Below the pieces are notes generated by a model. The model was given only the letters and a program-made list of their open reading frames with translations, was not told the DNA's origin and did not search any database. From assembly GCA_023412455.1 (NCBI GenBank), contig JAEYNQ010000256.1, positions 1 through 40,555 of the forward strand: a stretch of 40,555 bases of DNA, in the 5' to 3' direction. A program made the position numbers and the translations under genes. Below are positions 1 through 7,451 of this stretch, piece by piece; position 1 is the first letter of the stretch, and every line of letters starts with the position of its first letter. Source of the stretch: Bacillota bacterium. GTDB lineage: Bacteria; Bacillota; Clostridia; Lachnospirales; Cellulosilyticaceae.

Positions 1-1
1 A

Positions 2-964
2 AAAGTCAAGCCCCAAGAAGATTTGAAAACAATTTCTTTAATGGGCATCATGGGTGCCTTTGTTTTTTCTGCCCAAATGATTAACTTTACCTTGCCTGGA
101 ACGGGTTCATCCGGTCATTTTTGTGGCGCTCTGCTGTTATCTGCTATTCTAGGACCCTATGCTGCTTTTTTGACTATGGCAGGTGTTTTACTTCTCCAAT
201 GCCTCCTCTTTGCCGATGGTGGGTTACTCGCACTAGGCTGTAATATATGGAACATGGCTTTTTATGGCTGCTTTATCGGTGGCTTCGTGATTTGGAGTGC
301 TTTTATGAAGGGCAAAATAACTCCCACTAAAATCATAGGGGCTTCTCTATTAGGGGGTATTGTATCCCTTCAATTAGGGGCTTTTTCTGTTGTACTTGAG
401 ACTTCTATTTCTGGTATTACAGAGTTACCTTTCTCTCTTTTTCTCCTCACTATGCAGCCTATTCATCTGGCCATAGGTATTGTAGAAGGCCTTATTACTT
501 CTAGCGTTCTTTGCTTTATCTACCATACTAGACCCACTATTTTATGGCACCCTGGTTATCCTAAAAAGCTAGACTCTCAAAATTCCCCATGTGTTTCCTT
601 TAAAGCCATACTTTGCGTCTTAGGTGGCGCTGCACTGGTTTTAGGGGGCCTATTCTCCCTTTTTGCTTCCTCTCATCCGGATGGCCTAGAATGGTCTATT
701 GCTAAAATCTTAAAAGGCAATGAACTGACTGCTTCAGGCGCCAGCTATAGGTATGCTAGCTCTATTCAAAACCAAACGGCTCTCCTACCTGACTATGGCT
801 TAAAAAATTCTGATTCTATCCTGGGCACTTCATTATCTGGCATAGTAGGTTGCCTCTTAATCATTGGTATTTGCCTTATAGCTTGCTTTATATTACGCCT
901 TATACTTAAAAGAAAAACTATAACTCATGACCCTAAGAATAGATATGATTATGAACAAGATTGA
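2..964 (+). CDS. cbiM: CbiM/NikM-type ECF substrate-binding membrane protein with C-terminal CbiN-like domain (5' truncated)
   Basis: This is the membrane S component of a cobalt or nickel energy-coupling-factor importer. The reading frame is open to the window edge, so the metal-binding N-terminus that normally starts Met-His lies outside. A TTG at 23 is available but falls inside the conserved domain and is unlikely to be the true start. Family features seen are the GAFVFSAQMINFTLPGTGSSGH stretch split over two helices, the FADGGLLALGCNIWNMAF segment, and several membrane spans. After a linker near residue 190 the protein continues with two more spans around the motif PDGLEWSI. That motif is typical of the CbiN/NikN (PDGLE) subunit, so M and N appear fused. 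It is followed by overlapping cbiQ and then cbiO. Cobalt versus nickel cannot be decided from sequence alone. Confidence 0.88.
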   Translation, partial: KVKPQEDLKTISLMGIMGAFVFSAQMINFTLPGTGSSGHFCGALLLSAILGPYAAFLTMAGVLLLQCLLFADGGLLALGCNIWNMAFYGCFIGGFVIWSAFMKGKITPTKIIGASLLGGIVSLQLGAFSVVLETSISGITELPFSLFLLTMQPIHLAIGIVEGLITSSVLCFIYHTRPTILWHPGYPKKLDSQNSPCVSFKAILCVLGGAALVLGGLFSLFASSHPDGLEWSIAKILKGNELTASGASYRYASSIQNQTALLPDYGLKNSDSILGTSLSGIVGCLLIIGICLIACFILRLILKRKTITHDPKNRYDYEQD

Positions 965-1721
965 GGATACCCTTCAAACCCTTTACTTCCTAGAAGCAAA
1001 CTCTCGGCAAAAACTATGGATTAATGAAATTCATCCTCTCAGCAAACTCCTTACCTGTATCGCTTATGTTGGCATTGTGGTTTCTTTTCCTAAATATGCC
1101 TTCTTTCCCTTACTGACTATGTGTTGCTATCCCCTTCTCATCATGACCCTGGCTCGCCTTTCTTTTAAAGCTTGTCTATACCAGCTTCGCATTCTCTTTG
1201 TTTTAGTCGGCATGGTAGGGATTTTCAACCCTCTATTTGACCGGGTTCTTTTATTTCGAATAGGACCCTTGTCTGTAACGACAGGTATGCTTTCCCTACT
1301 GACCTTAATGTTAAAGGGGATTTTTTCTGTTCTTTCCTCTTATCTGCTGTTGGCTACTACTAGCATAGAAGAAATCTGCTTTGCTCTTAAGCGACTCCAT
1401 CTACCTAATAGTTTCATTTGTATACTCCTGTTAAGTTATCGCCATTTCATTCTATTTCTTTCTGAACTTAACCAAATGTTAGAGGCTTATCATCTAAGAG
1501 CCGTTCACCAAAAAGGGATTCACCTGAAGGCATGGGGTTCCTTTACTGGACACTTCCTCCTTCGTAGCATAGATAGAGCCCATGCTATTTTTGAAAGCAT
1601 GACCCTCCGAGGATTTCATGGGTATCTTACGCTTACACCTCACTACAAGTCCTCCTCCATTAACCTACTCTATCCTTTTATTTGGCTCCCTCTTTTTCTA
1701 ATGCTGCGATTCCTTTTATAA
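951..1721 (+). CDS. cbiQ: ECF transporter transmembrane T component (CbiQ family)
   Basis: This is the T component that couples ATPase action to the CbiM substrate subunit in a cobalt/nickel ECF importer. It has an N-terminal IHPLSKLL motif, about five hydrophobic segments, and the two cytoplasmic coupling motifs near the end: LEAYHLRAV and MTLRGFHG (the Ala/X-Arg-Gly type). Length near 256 residues is usual. The start is uncertain. In-frame ATG codons lie at 927, 945 and 951, none with a clear Shine-Dalgarno sequence. I chose 951 because it overlaps the cbiM stop by only 14 bases and leaves a family-like N-terminus beginning MNKIEDT. Translation is probably coupled to cbiM. Confidence 0.88.
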   Translation: MNKIEDTLQTLYFLEANSRQKLWINEIHPLSKLLTCIAYVGIVVSFPKYAFFPLLTMCCYPLLIMTLARLSFKACLYQLRILFVLVGMVGIFNPLFDRVLLFRIGPLSVTTGMLSLLTLMLKGIFSVLSSYLLLATTSIEEICFALKRLHLPNSFICILLLSYRHFILFLSELNQMLEAYHLRAVHQKGIHLKAWGSFTGHFLLRSIDRAHAIFESMTLRGFHGYLTLTPHYKSSSINLLYPFIWLPLFLMLRFLL

Positions 1722-1767
1722 TAGGGCTTAAGCTTAAAATACCAATCTTATGGAATAGGTGATTTGT

Positions 1768-2490
1768 ATGCCGAGTATAAAAATTGTTTCCCTTCATTTC
1801 TCTTATGATGGCCAAAAGGAAATCTTGGCCCATATTAACTTTACTGCTTGTGGGCCTCAATCCATCGGCCTTGTGGGAGCTAATGGAGCAGGAAAGTCCA
1901 CCTTGTTAAAACTATTAGTAGGGTTACAGCTCTGTCCCTCTGGAACGATTACAATTAATGACTTACCTCTTATAAAAAGTCATTTATCCCGTATCCGTGA
2001 ACAAATGGGATATGTTTTTCAAGATGCCCATCATCAGTTGTTTATGCCTACTGTTTTTGAGGATGTTGCTTTTGGTCCACATAGTTATGGTTATCCTCCT
2101 AAGGAGGTTTATTTGCGGGTTATGGACGCTCTCCAAAAAGTACATATGGCATCCTTTAAACATAAGCCCATCTATGAGCTATCTGGTGGGCAAAAAAAAT
2201 TAGTCTCCATTGCCACTATTCTCTCTATGAATCCCTCTATCCTTCTATTAGATGAACCCTCCAGCGGCCTAGATCCTCGAAATAGAAAGCAGCTTATAAC
2301 TATTTTAAAGGATATGAAGCTCCTCAAAATCATTGCCTCTCACGATTTAGATTTTATTTATGATACCTGTGAAAGAACCCTCTTACTCTCAAATGGCACC
2401 CTTGTAGCAGACGGCCCTACTAAGGAAATCTTAAGCAATGAAACCCTCCTAAAAGATAACGGCCTAGAGCTACCTCTTAGGCTTCAGTAA
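1768..2490 (+). CDS. cbiO: ECF transporter ATPase (CbiO family)
   Basis: This is the ATP-binding subunit that energises the CbiMQ importer. It shows the Walker A motif GANGAGKST, a Q-loop FQDAHHQL followed by FEDVAFGP as in ECF ATPases, the signature LSGGQKK, the Walker B ILLLDEPSSGLD and the switch histidine in IASHDLDF. About 240 residues is normal for CbiO. I use ATG 1768 rather than the upstream GTG at 1759 because the purine-rich GGAATAGG at 1752-1759 is correctly spaced for 1768. It is the last gene of the plus-strand operon. Only one ATPase is encoded, so a homodimer is likely. A weak imperfect hairpin (GACTTCTTTTAG with CTAAAAGTC) between 2497 and 2538 could end the transcript. Confidence 0.92.
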   Translation: MPSIKIVSLHFSYDGQKEILAHINFTACGPQSIGLVGANGAGKSTLLKLLVGLQLCPSGTITINDLPLIKSHLSRIREQMGYVFQDAHHQLFMPTVFEDVAFGPHSYGYPPKEVYLRVMDALQKVHMASFKHKPIYELSGGQKKLVSIATILSMNPSILLLDEPSSGLDPRNRKQLITILKDMKLLKIIASHDLDFIYDTCERTLLLSNGTLVADGPTKEILSNETLLKDNGLELPLRLQ

Positions 2491-2570
2491 CTTAACGACT
2501 TCTTTTAGAGTATTACTCACTTGTGATCCTAAAAGTCATTAATAAATCAACCGAAAAGCTTTCTAACAAA

Positions 2571-2611
2571 AAGCCACTCCAGTTAGGGTGTATCCCTAAC
2601 TGGAGTGGCTT
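2571..2611 (-). terminator. Intrinsic terminator of the nth transcript
   Basis: A perfect 18-bp stem (AAGCCACTCCAGTTAGGG, 5-base loop) sits two bases after the nth stop codon. On the minus strand it is followed by a T-rich run (GGCTTTTTGTT). On the plus strand no T run follows, so it acts chiefly on minus-strand transcripts. Confidence 0.85.
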
Positions 2612-2613
2612 CA

Positions 2614-3240
2614 CTATTTCGCGTTGCTTTCACACCACTTACTTAATAAACATTTCTCACAATGACATTTTCTAGCTGTGCAAATGGCTCTCCCATGGTA
2701 AATAAGCTGAAAGTTAATCCTATTCCAATTGCCTTTAGGTAATACCTCCATAAGCTCTTTCTCCACTTGTATAGGATTACTGCCTCTTGCCCACCCAAGT
2801 CTTTTTGAGATTCTTAAGACGTGAGTATCTACTGTCATCCCTGGTATCCCATAGGCATCTGCCAAAAATAATGTAGCTGACTTTCTTCCTATGCCTGCTA
2901 ATTTTACTAGCTCATCCACAGTCCTAGGAACCTCCCCATCAAACTCTTCTATGATCTGCTGGCAACATCTCTTCATACTTTTAGCCTTACTCTTATATAA
3001 ACCAATGGATTTAATGTAGTCTTCTATTTCTTCTACTGAAGCTTCTGCCATTTGTTCAATCTTAGAAAACCTCTCCTATAAACGAGGAAGGACTGCATAC
3101 ACCTGCTGGTCTGTACTCTGTGCACTTAGTCTAATGGCTAAAAGAAGTTGCCAAGCTTCAAAATGCAAAAAGCCTTCCTTTGTTATGCCATATTCCTCAT
3201 CTAATTTACTCAAAATTTGTTGTACCTTTTCTTGATCCAT
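2614..3240 (-). pseudogene. nth: Endonuclease III (Nth) with an in-frame amber stop at codon 55
   Basis: Endonuclease III is a base-excision-repair DNA glycosylase/AP lyase. The full frame starts at ATG 3240, preceded by GAGG at correct spacing. It reads MDQEKVQQILSKL, then LSAQSTDQQV (the family LSAQTTD motif), then TAG at 3076-3078, and continues in the same frame to 2614. The full length would be 208 residues, the normal size for Nth. Downstream of the stop are the helix-hairpin-helix with catalytic lysine (LAGIGRKSA), the catalytic aspartate (TVDTHV) and the C-x6-C-x2-C-x5-C iron-sulfur loop, all intact. The simplest reading is a recent nonsense mutation at a position usually filled by an aromatic or bulky residue. 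Restart at ATG 3051 would give 145 residues, but the nearest SD-like AGGAGAGG is too far upstream to serve it well. UAG is used as a true stop in nth itself and in bceR. Confidence 0.85.
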
Positions 3241-3292
3241 TTCATGCCTCATTCTAAATTAAAATACCTTCAAATGTCATATCCAATGATTA

Positions 3293-3550
3293 TCAATAGA
3301 TATAGCCTAGGTATTTTCTAAACTCATCATCTACTTTGGCACATAGTTTGCACAGGTAAATAAGGCTATGTGTCGTTGCTAGCCCTTGCCCTTTAACTAT
3401 AAGATATGCTTTCATCATTTTTTCTACTGCTTGTTGACTATGAAATGCTACCACATCATTTCCACAAGCATGTTCTTTTAGTACTTTTGCTGATTTAATG
3501 TCTCTTTCAGCTTTATCTATCCAATCTTTATATCTCAATGTATCAACCAT
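3293..3550 (-). CDS. HEPN-domain protein, short at the C-terminus
   Basis: HEPN proteins form a module with minimal nucleotidyltransferases, and many such pairs are type VII toxin-antitoxin systems. The 85 residues show the HEPN core: DWIDKAERDIKSAK, then VAFHSQQAVEKMMKAYL and THSLIYL. Family members usually run to 110-130 residues, so the last helices, which often carry an Arg-Tyr motif, are missing. It ends at two adjacent stops (TGA TAA). It overlaps the MNT gene upstream by 8 bases and has its own GGAG ribosome site. No clear R-x4-6-H RNase motif is visible in what remains, so an active RNase toxin is doubtful. It may be a decayed partner. Confidence 0.75.
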   Translation of the reverse strand: MVDTLRYKDWIDKAERDIKSAKVLKEHACGNDVVAFHSQQAVEKMMKAYLIVKGQGLATTHSLIYLCKLCAKVDDEFRKYLGYIY

Positions 3551-3851
3551 AGATCGTTACTCCTGTATTGTTAATCTGATAAGCAAATGCTGCTGTATTT
3601 TTTACACACTCATCCCATTCTTTATTTGTATAAAGTACAATATCAAAAGGAACATCACTTTCAATCTCTACATACATATCTGTTAGTAGTTGCCTCTTAT
3701 TATCTGTATCCTGTACCACACACAAATCAATATCACTTGTTTCTTTAAAAATTCCTTTTGCCACCGACCCAAATAATATAACCTTAGATGGGTGAAATTT
3801 CTGTATGAGTTGCTCTTTAATTTCTTGCAATGCTTTATCAAACTCCCTCAT
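3543..3851 (-). CDS. MNT-family minimal nucleotidyltransferase
   Basis: This is a small nucleotidyltransferase. Known MNT partners in HEPN/MNT pairs inactivate the HEPN toxin by AMPylation, and that is the likely role here. The hallmark LFGSVAKGIFKETSDIDL fits GS-x10-DxD, and a third acidic position is in the segment VPFDIVLY. Length of 102 residues is normal. ATG 3851 is preceded by GTGAGG at good spacing. Its end overlaps the HEPN start, so the two are translationally coupled. The MNT looks intact while its partner looks short. Promoter signals upstream are not obvious. Confidence 0.85.
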   Translation of the reverse strand: MREFDKALQEIKEQLIQKFHPSKVILFGSVAKGIFKETSDIDLCVVQDTDNKRQLLTDMYVEIESDVPFDIVLYTNKEWDECVKNTAAFAYQINNTGVTIYG

Positions 3852-4078
3852 CTATCCTCACCTTATCCTTCCTAAATAACCTATGAGCTATTACTATCAC
3901 TAATAAGTGCTTCTCCATCGTCTAATGTTATAACTTCCTATTCTTAATATTATATACTCCTAAACTTATCTTAATCAATTGCTTTCCATTGGTTTAAACC
4001 TCCATTCATACACCTTACGATGCCATAGCACCGGCATCTAGTCAAAACTACCTACCAAAACATCTCCCGACCGATAGA

Positions 4079-4449
4079 TTATATTGCATTCCAAAGTAAA
4101 CAATAGATAAAAACGCATCCCCATGCATTGCCTGTATATTTATAAACAACCAACATTCCATAAATAACAGAAAAATCACAGAGCACTTCAATTACATTAT
4201 AAGACTGCCCTACTACAACGTGAATCAGAATATAATAATTACTATACCAACTGCATTTACTGGAAATCCATACTCCAGTAAAGCCCCGAAAAAAGTCCCC
4301 ATTAAAAGTGGGTTACTTTCACTACCCACTTTGAATAAGCCGAAAAAAACGCCTCCGAAAAGAGAGAATGCTGCAACCATAGCTATGAAAATGATTAATA
4401 AATCAATCCCATATTCTTTCCTATCTGATTTTAACATTTGTTCTCTCAT
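4079..4449 (-). pseudogene. Small membrane protein, apparently frameshifted; family not recognised
   Basis: ATG 4449 has a good site (AGGAG, 8-base spacer) and opens a 74-codon frame that starts MREQMLKSDRKEYGIDLL. It contains hydrophobic segments such as LLIIFIAMVAAFSLFGGVF. It stops at a TGA right after VNAVGIVIIIF. A second frame on the same strand runs on from there without a stop to TAA 4079-4081 and also reads like a membrane protein (ILIHVVVGQSYNVIEVL, then DFSVIYGMLVVYKYTG and CVFIYCLLWNAI). Joined by one shift near 4215-4240 they give about 123 residues with several spans. I infer a frameshifted gene. The alternative is a genuine 74-residue protein with chance openness downstream. 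It lies just behind bceB on the same strand, after a 51-codon ORF. Confidence 0.5.
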
Positions 4450-4460
4450 TGAATAATCTC

Positions 4461-4616
4461 CTAATAAACTATAAATAATTCTTCTATAACTTTAATTCCA
4501 ATCAGTTTTTCTTTTTGAGCTCTATTAAATACAACATTTAAATAGGCTATAAGTACTGGCTCATCATCCTTCTCACATTGTATCACATTATTCCTTTTGA
4601 ATAACCACTTTATCAA
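4461..4616 (-). CDS. Candidate 51-residue small protein downstream of bceB
   Basis: An open frame starts at TTG 4616, one base after the bceB stop codon, and ends in TAG just before the ribosome site of the next gene. The translation begins MIKWLFKRNNVIQCEKDD and continues with EPVLIAYLNVVFNRAQKEK, a charged, folded-looking composition. The frame is also open a few codons into the end of bceB. No Shine-Dalgarno sequence precedes the TTG, so translation would need coupling to bceB. It could also be the tail of a gene whose head was lost. The family is not recognised. Confidence 0.35.
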   Translation of the reverse strand: MIKWLFKRNNVIQCEKDDEPVLIAYLNVVFNRAQKEKLIGIKVIEELFIVY

Positions 4617-4617
4617 C

Positions 4618-6594
4618 TTATTTAACAATCTTATAATAAGCTTTATTGGTTAGTAGATAACTTACACAATACAGTACTGCAAAAAATAGCATAACGCCTA
4701 TACTACAAGCTAAAATTAATTCCGTATTATACAGATGAATAGTTACTAGTAAATCCTCTACCATCATAACCCCTACAAAGGTATGAATAATCGCACTTAT
4801 AAGTGGCAAGAAAAATACGAGTAGAATTTGTTTCTTAATCGTTCCCCTTACTTCCTCATCACTCATGCCTACTTGTTTTAAAATCTTAAAGTTTCTTTGA
4901 TCCTCATATCCTTCTGTAATTTGCTTATAGTACATCATAAGCAGTAGACAAACGGTAAAAATAAGGCCAAAGAAAACGCCTATAAATAGTAAGCCACCAT
5001 ACATAGAACGTGAATCCTTTTCCCAATCACCAATATAATCTGCAGCCTTTCCTCCCTGTTGCTTCAGCACCCATGTATTTAAATCTTTTACAAAGGCATC
5101 TTTCTGACTTTGGCTTCCCTGTAAATGAAAGGCTACTGTATAAAGTCTATTACCTGATGCTGTGGCATTCATTGCTTTAGCCCAATACTCCATTTGCTGA
5201 GGGCTAGGTAAAACCATATAGTAATTAGAAGTTGCTAAATTTTTAGGCTGCTTATTTTCAAGGCAAAATGTTTTTAGCTCTTCTTTAACATGATAAACTT
5301 CTCCATTTAAATAAACCTTGGATGCTCCAAAATCTTTAGTAGGTGAGAAAATTAAAACCTCTTGTTCTTCTAAATGGATAGGTGTATTTGTCATACGGTT
5401 ATAATCCTCTAATGACATTAACCATAAGCTATAACTATTATCTAAGTACCACTTTCTCTCTACATTATCTACAAAAGCATTATCTTCTTTAAGAACGGCT
5501 AACATCTGCATTTGAAGACTTACCTGATCTTGTACCTGCACCTGATGCGCCTTTGCCAAAGTTTCTATTTGCTTTTCAAACGCTTCTTTTTGTGTAAAGG
5601 TATCTGCCTCTAAATCATATCTCACATCCATTGGATAATTAAAGTAAATGGCCGAATCTTCATCCGCAAATAAAGAAACCGTACAAATTAACGTAATCAT
5701 AATCATGGTGCTAAAAATGCAAATATTAGAAAGGCTATTTGCACTGCGTTTCATGCGATACAACATGCCGGATATGGTCACAAAATGATGCTTTTGATAA
5801 TATAGTTTAGGAATGCCTTTCATTGTCTTTAGTAAGATAATCGTTCCTGCTTTAAATAACAACCTAGTTCCCCATACAACTAAGAAAACAGCAAAGAAGA
5901 AATTTAAAAAGATAGAGCTATTTATTTCACTTTGAACCGCAATACCATAACCTAATCCTAAAATCACTAGGCCTAAAAGTGTCTTAAAAATCAGTCCTTT
6001 TTCTTGTCTTTCTCCTTTTTTACTACTTTTCATAAGTTCAATGGGTTTGGCTTTACTTACTTGCCATAGGCTTCCTATTAAATTTATTCCAAACACAACA
6101 CCAAAATAAATCAATGTTACCAAATAGCTTTGTTTGGTTGCCACAAATTCACATTGCACATCCAAATGCGCCATATTAAGTAGGACTAAAAAAATCAATC
6201 TTGAAAAGACCTGTGCTATTAAAATCCCTAATCCTACCGAAACACTATACAGTACAATGGTTTCAAAAAGCATCATCATTCCAATATCTTTTAGGTCTAA
6301 TCCTAAAACATTATAAAGCCCCAGTTCATTTTTTCTTTGTTTAATTAAAAATTGATGAGTAGATACTAAAATAGGCAACAGAATGATCCCTAGTAGGAAA
6401 ACACCTATAAGCATCAACCCTAATAAATACATAGCATGTGGCATATTCTGCATCATAGGGTTTTCATAAATAGCATTGAAAATAAAAAACACAAAAACAG
6501 AAAAAGCTGTAATCAACATATAGGGTACATAGCTTGAATAATTTTTTCGAATACCATGTAGGGCTAACTTAGGTAGTAACTTCACTTTATGCAT
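4618..6594 (-). CDS. bceB: BceB-type FtsX-family permease of an antimicrobial-peptide ABC transporter
   Basis: This is the permease of a Bce-type system, which senses and frees lipid-cycle targets from peptide antibiotics such as bacitracin or lantibiotics. It has the family architecture: one N-terminal span, an FtsX block of three spans (LLPILVSTHQFLIKQRKNEL lies just after the second helix), more spans to about residue 300, a large extracellular domain of roughly 220 residues (about 305-525), and three C-terminal spans. Length of 658 residues is typical. The start overlaps the end of bceA by 8 bases, so the two are coupled. The sensor kinase lacks a ligand-binding domain, so BceB is expected to be the actual sensor. 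The inducing peptide cannot be predicted. Confidence 0.9.
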   Translation of the reverse strand: MHKVKLLPKLALHGIRKNYSSYVPYMLITAFSVFVFFIFNAIYENPMMQNMPHAMYLLGLMLIGVFLLGIILLPILVSTHQFLIKQRKNELGLYNVLGLDLKDIGMMMLFETIVLYSVSVGLGILIAQVFSRLIFLVLLNMAHLDVQCEFVATKQSYLVTLIYFGVVFGINLIGSLWQVSKAKPIELMKSSKKGERQEKGLIFKTLLGLVILGLGYGIAVQSEINSSIFLNFFFAVFLVVWGTRLLFKAGTIILLKTMKGIPKLYYQKHHFVTISGMLYRMKRSANSLSNICIFSTMIMITLICTVSLFADEDSAIYFNYPMDVRYDLEADTFTQKEAFEKQIETLAKAHQVQVQDQVSLQMQMLAVLKEDNAFVDNVERKWYLDNSYSLWLMSLEDYNRMTNTPIHLEEQEVLIFSPTKDFGASKVYLNGEVYHVKEELKTFCLENKQPKNLATSNYYMVLPSPQQMEYWAKAMNATASGNRLYTVAFHLQGSQSQKDAFVKDLNTWVLKQQGGKAADYIGDWEKDSRSMYGGLLFIGVFFGLIFTVCLLLMMYYKQITEGYEDQRNFKILKQVGMSDEEVRGTIKKQILLVFFLPLISAIIHTFVGVMMVEDLLVTIHLYNTELILACSIGVMLFFAVLYCVSYLLTNKAYYKIVK

Positions 6595-7354
6595 GTTCTT
6601 GTCCCCCTACCTGAAGCAAAGTAAGCGTATCCATAATCCCCTGATACATCTCTTCCTGAGTCATATTGCCTCTATAAATCTGATTAAAAATCTGACCATC
6701 TTTAATAAATAATACACGCTTTGCATAGCTCGCTGCTTTACTACTATGTGTTACCATTAAAACCGTCTGACCTTCCTTATTAATCGCTTCAAATAAATCG
6801 AGTAGGTGTTTAGAAGCTTTAGAATCTAATGCACCTGTAGGTTCATCGGCCAATATCATTTTAGGTGCTGTAATAAGCGCCCTTGCTACAGCAGCACGTT
6901 GCTTTTGTCCTCCTGATACTTCATAAGGAAATTTTTCTATCACACTTTCTATACCTAACTTTTTTACTAAAGGTAATAGTCTTTGCTGCATAACCTCATA
7001 TTTTACCCCTTGCAAAACCAAAGGAAGTAAAATATTATCCTTTAATGAAAAGGTATCTAGTAAATTAAAATCTTGAAAGACAAACCCTAAATAATCTCTT
7101 CTAAAAGCACACTTTTGACGCTTTTTAATATGGCTAAAAGGCTTACCTTCTAATAAAATCTCTCCCTTTGTAGCTTGGTCCAAAGTAGCTAGTAAATTAA
7201 GTAAGGTCGTTTTCCCAGAACCTGACTCCCCCATAATGGCTACATATTCCCCACGCTCTACAGAAAAACTAACATCCTTCAATGCCTCAACTTGATTCCC
7301 TCCAAAACGTGTGGTATAAACTTTATTTAAATGACTTACTTCCAATAATGACAT
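6587..7354 (-). CDS. bceA: BceA-type ABC transporter ATPase
   Basis: This ATPase powers BceB. Walker A is GESGSGKTTL, the Q-loop is in FVFQDFNLL, the signature is VSGGQKQRAAVARAL, Walker B is MILADEPTGALD and the switch histidine is in MVTHSSKAAS. The N-terminus MSLLEVSHLNKVYTTRFGG is typical of the MacB/LolD/BceA class. ATG 7354 is preceded by GAGAGG at good spacing. It is separated from the kinase gene by a terminator-like hairpin and a TATAAT box, so bceAB probably has its own inducible promoter in addition to read-through. Confidence 0.92.
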   Translation of the reverse strand: MSLLEVSHLNKVYTTRFGGNQVEALKDVSFSVERGEYVAIMGESGSGKTTLLNLLATLDQATKGEILLEGKPFSHIKKRQKCAFRRDYLGFVFQDFNLLDTFSLKDNILLPLVLQGVKYEVMQQRLLPLVKKLGIESVIEKFPYEVSGGQKQRAAVARALITAPKMILADEPTGALDSKASKHLLDLFEAINKEGQTVLMVTHSSKAASYAKRVLFIKDGQIFNQIYRGNMTQEEMYQGIMDTLTLLQVGGQEHA

Positions 7355-7400
7355 CTTTACCTCTCCTATCCTTTACCTTTGATAGCTTCATTATAGAAAA

Positions 7401-7442
7401 AAAAGAAATGCCCAACTACCTCAAGTAGCTTACATTTCTTTT
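7401..7442 (-). terminator. Terminator/attenuator between bceS and bceA
   Basis: On the minus strand AAAAGAAATG pairs with CATTTCTTTT, with an inner CTAC/GTAG pairing, and the stem runs directly into eight T residues. It lies in the 97-base gap between the two-component genes and the transporter genes, so it can uncouple their expression. A TATAAT box follows at once (minus strand, about 7392-7397). Its -35 element is poor, as is usual for a promoter that needs an activator such as BceR. Confidence 0.7.
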
Positions 7443-7451
7443 CGTAACCTT

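Noticed and set aside
4220..4456. Plus-strand open frame of 78 codons
   Set aside because: It is antisense to a better-initiated membrane-protein frame, has no ribosome site and a Lys/Pro/Thr-rich composition typical of a shadow frame.
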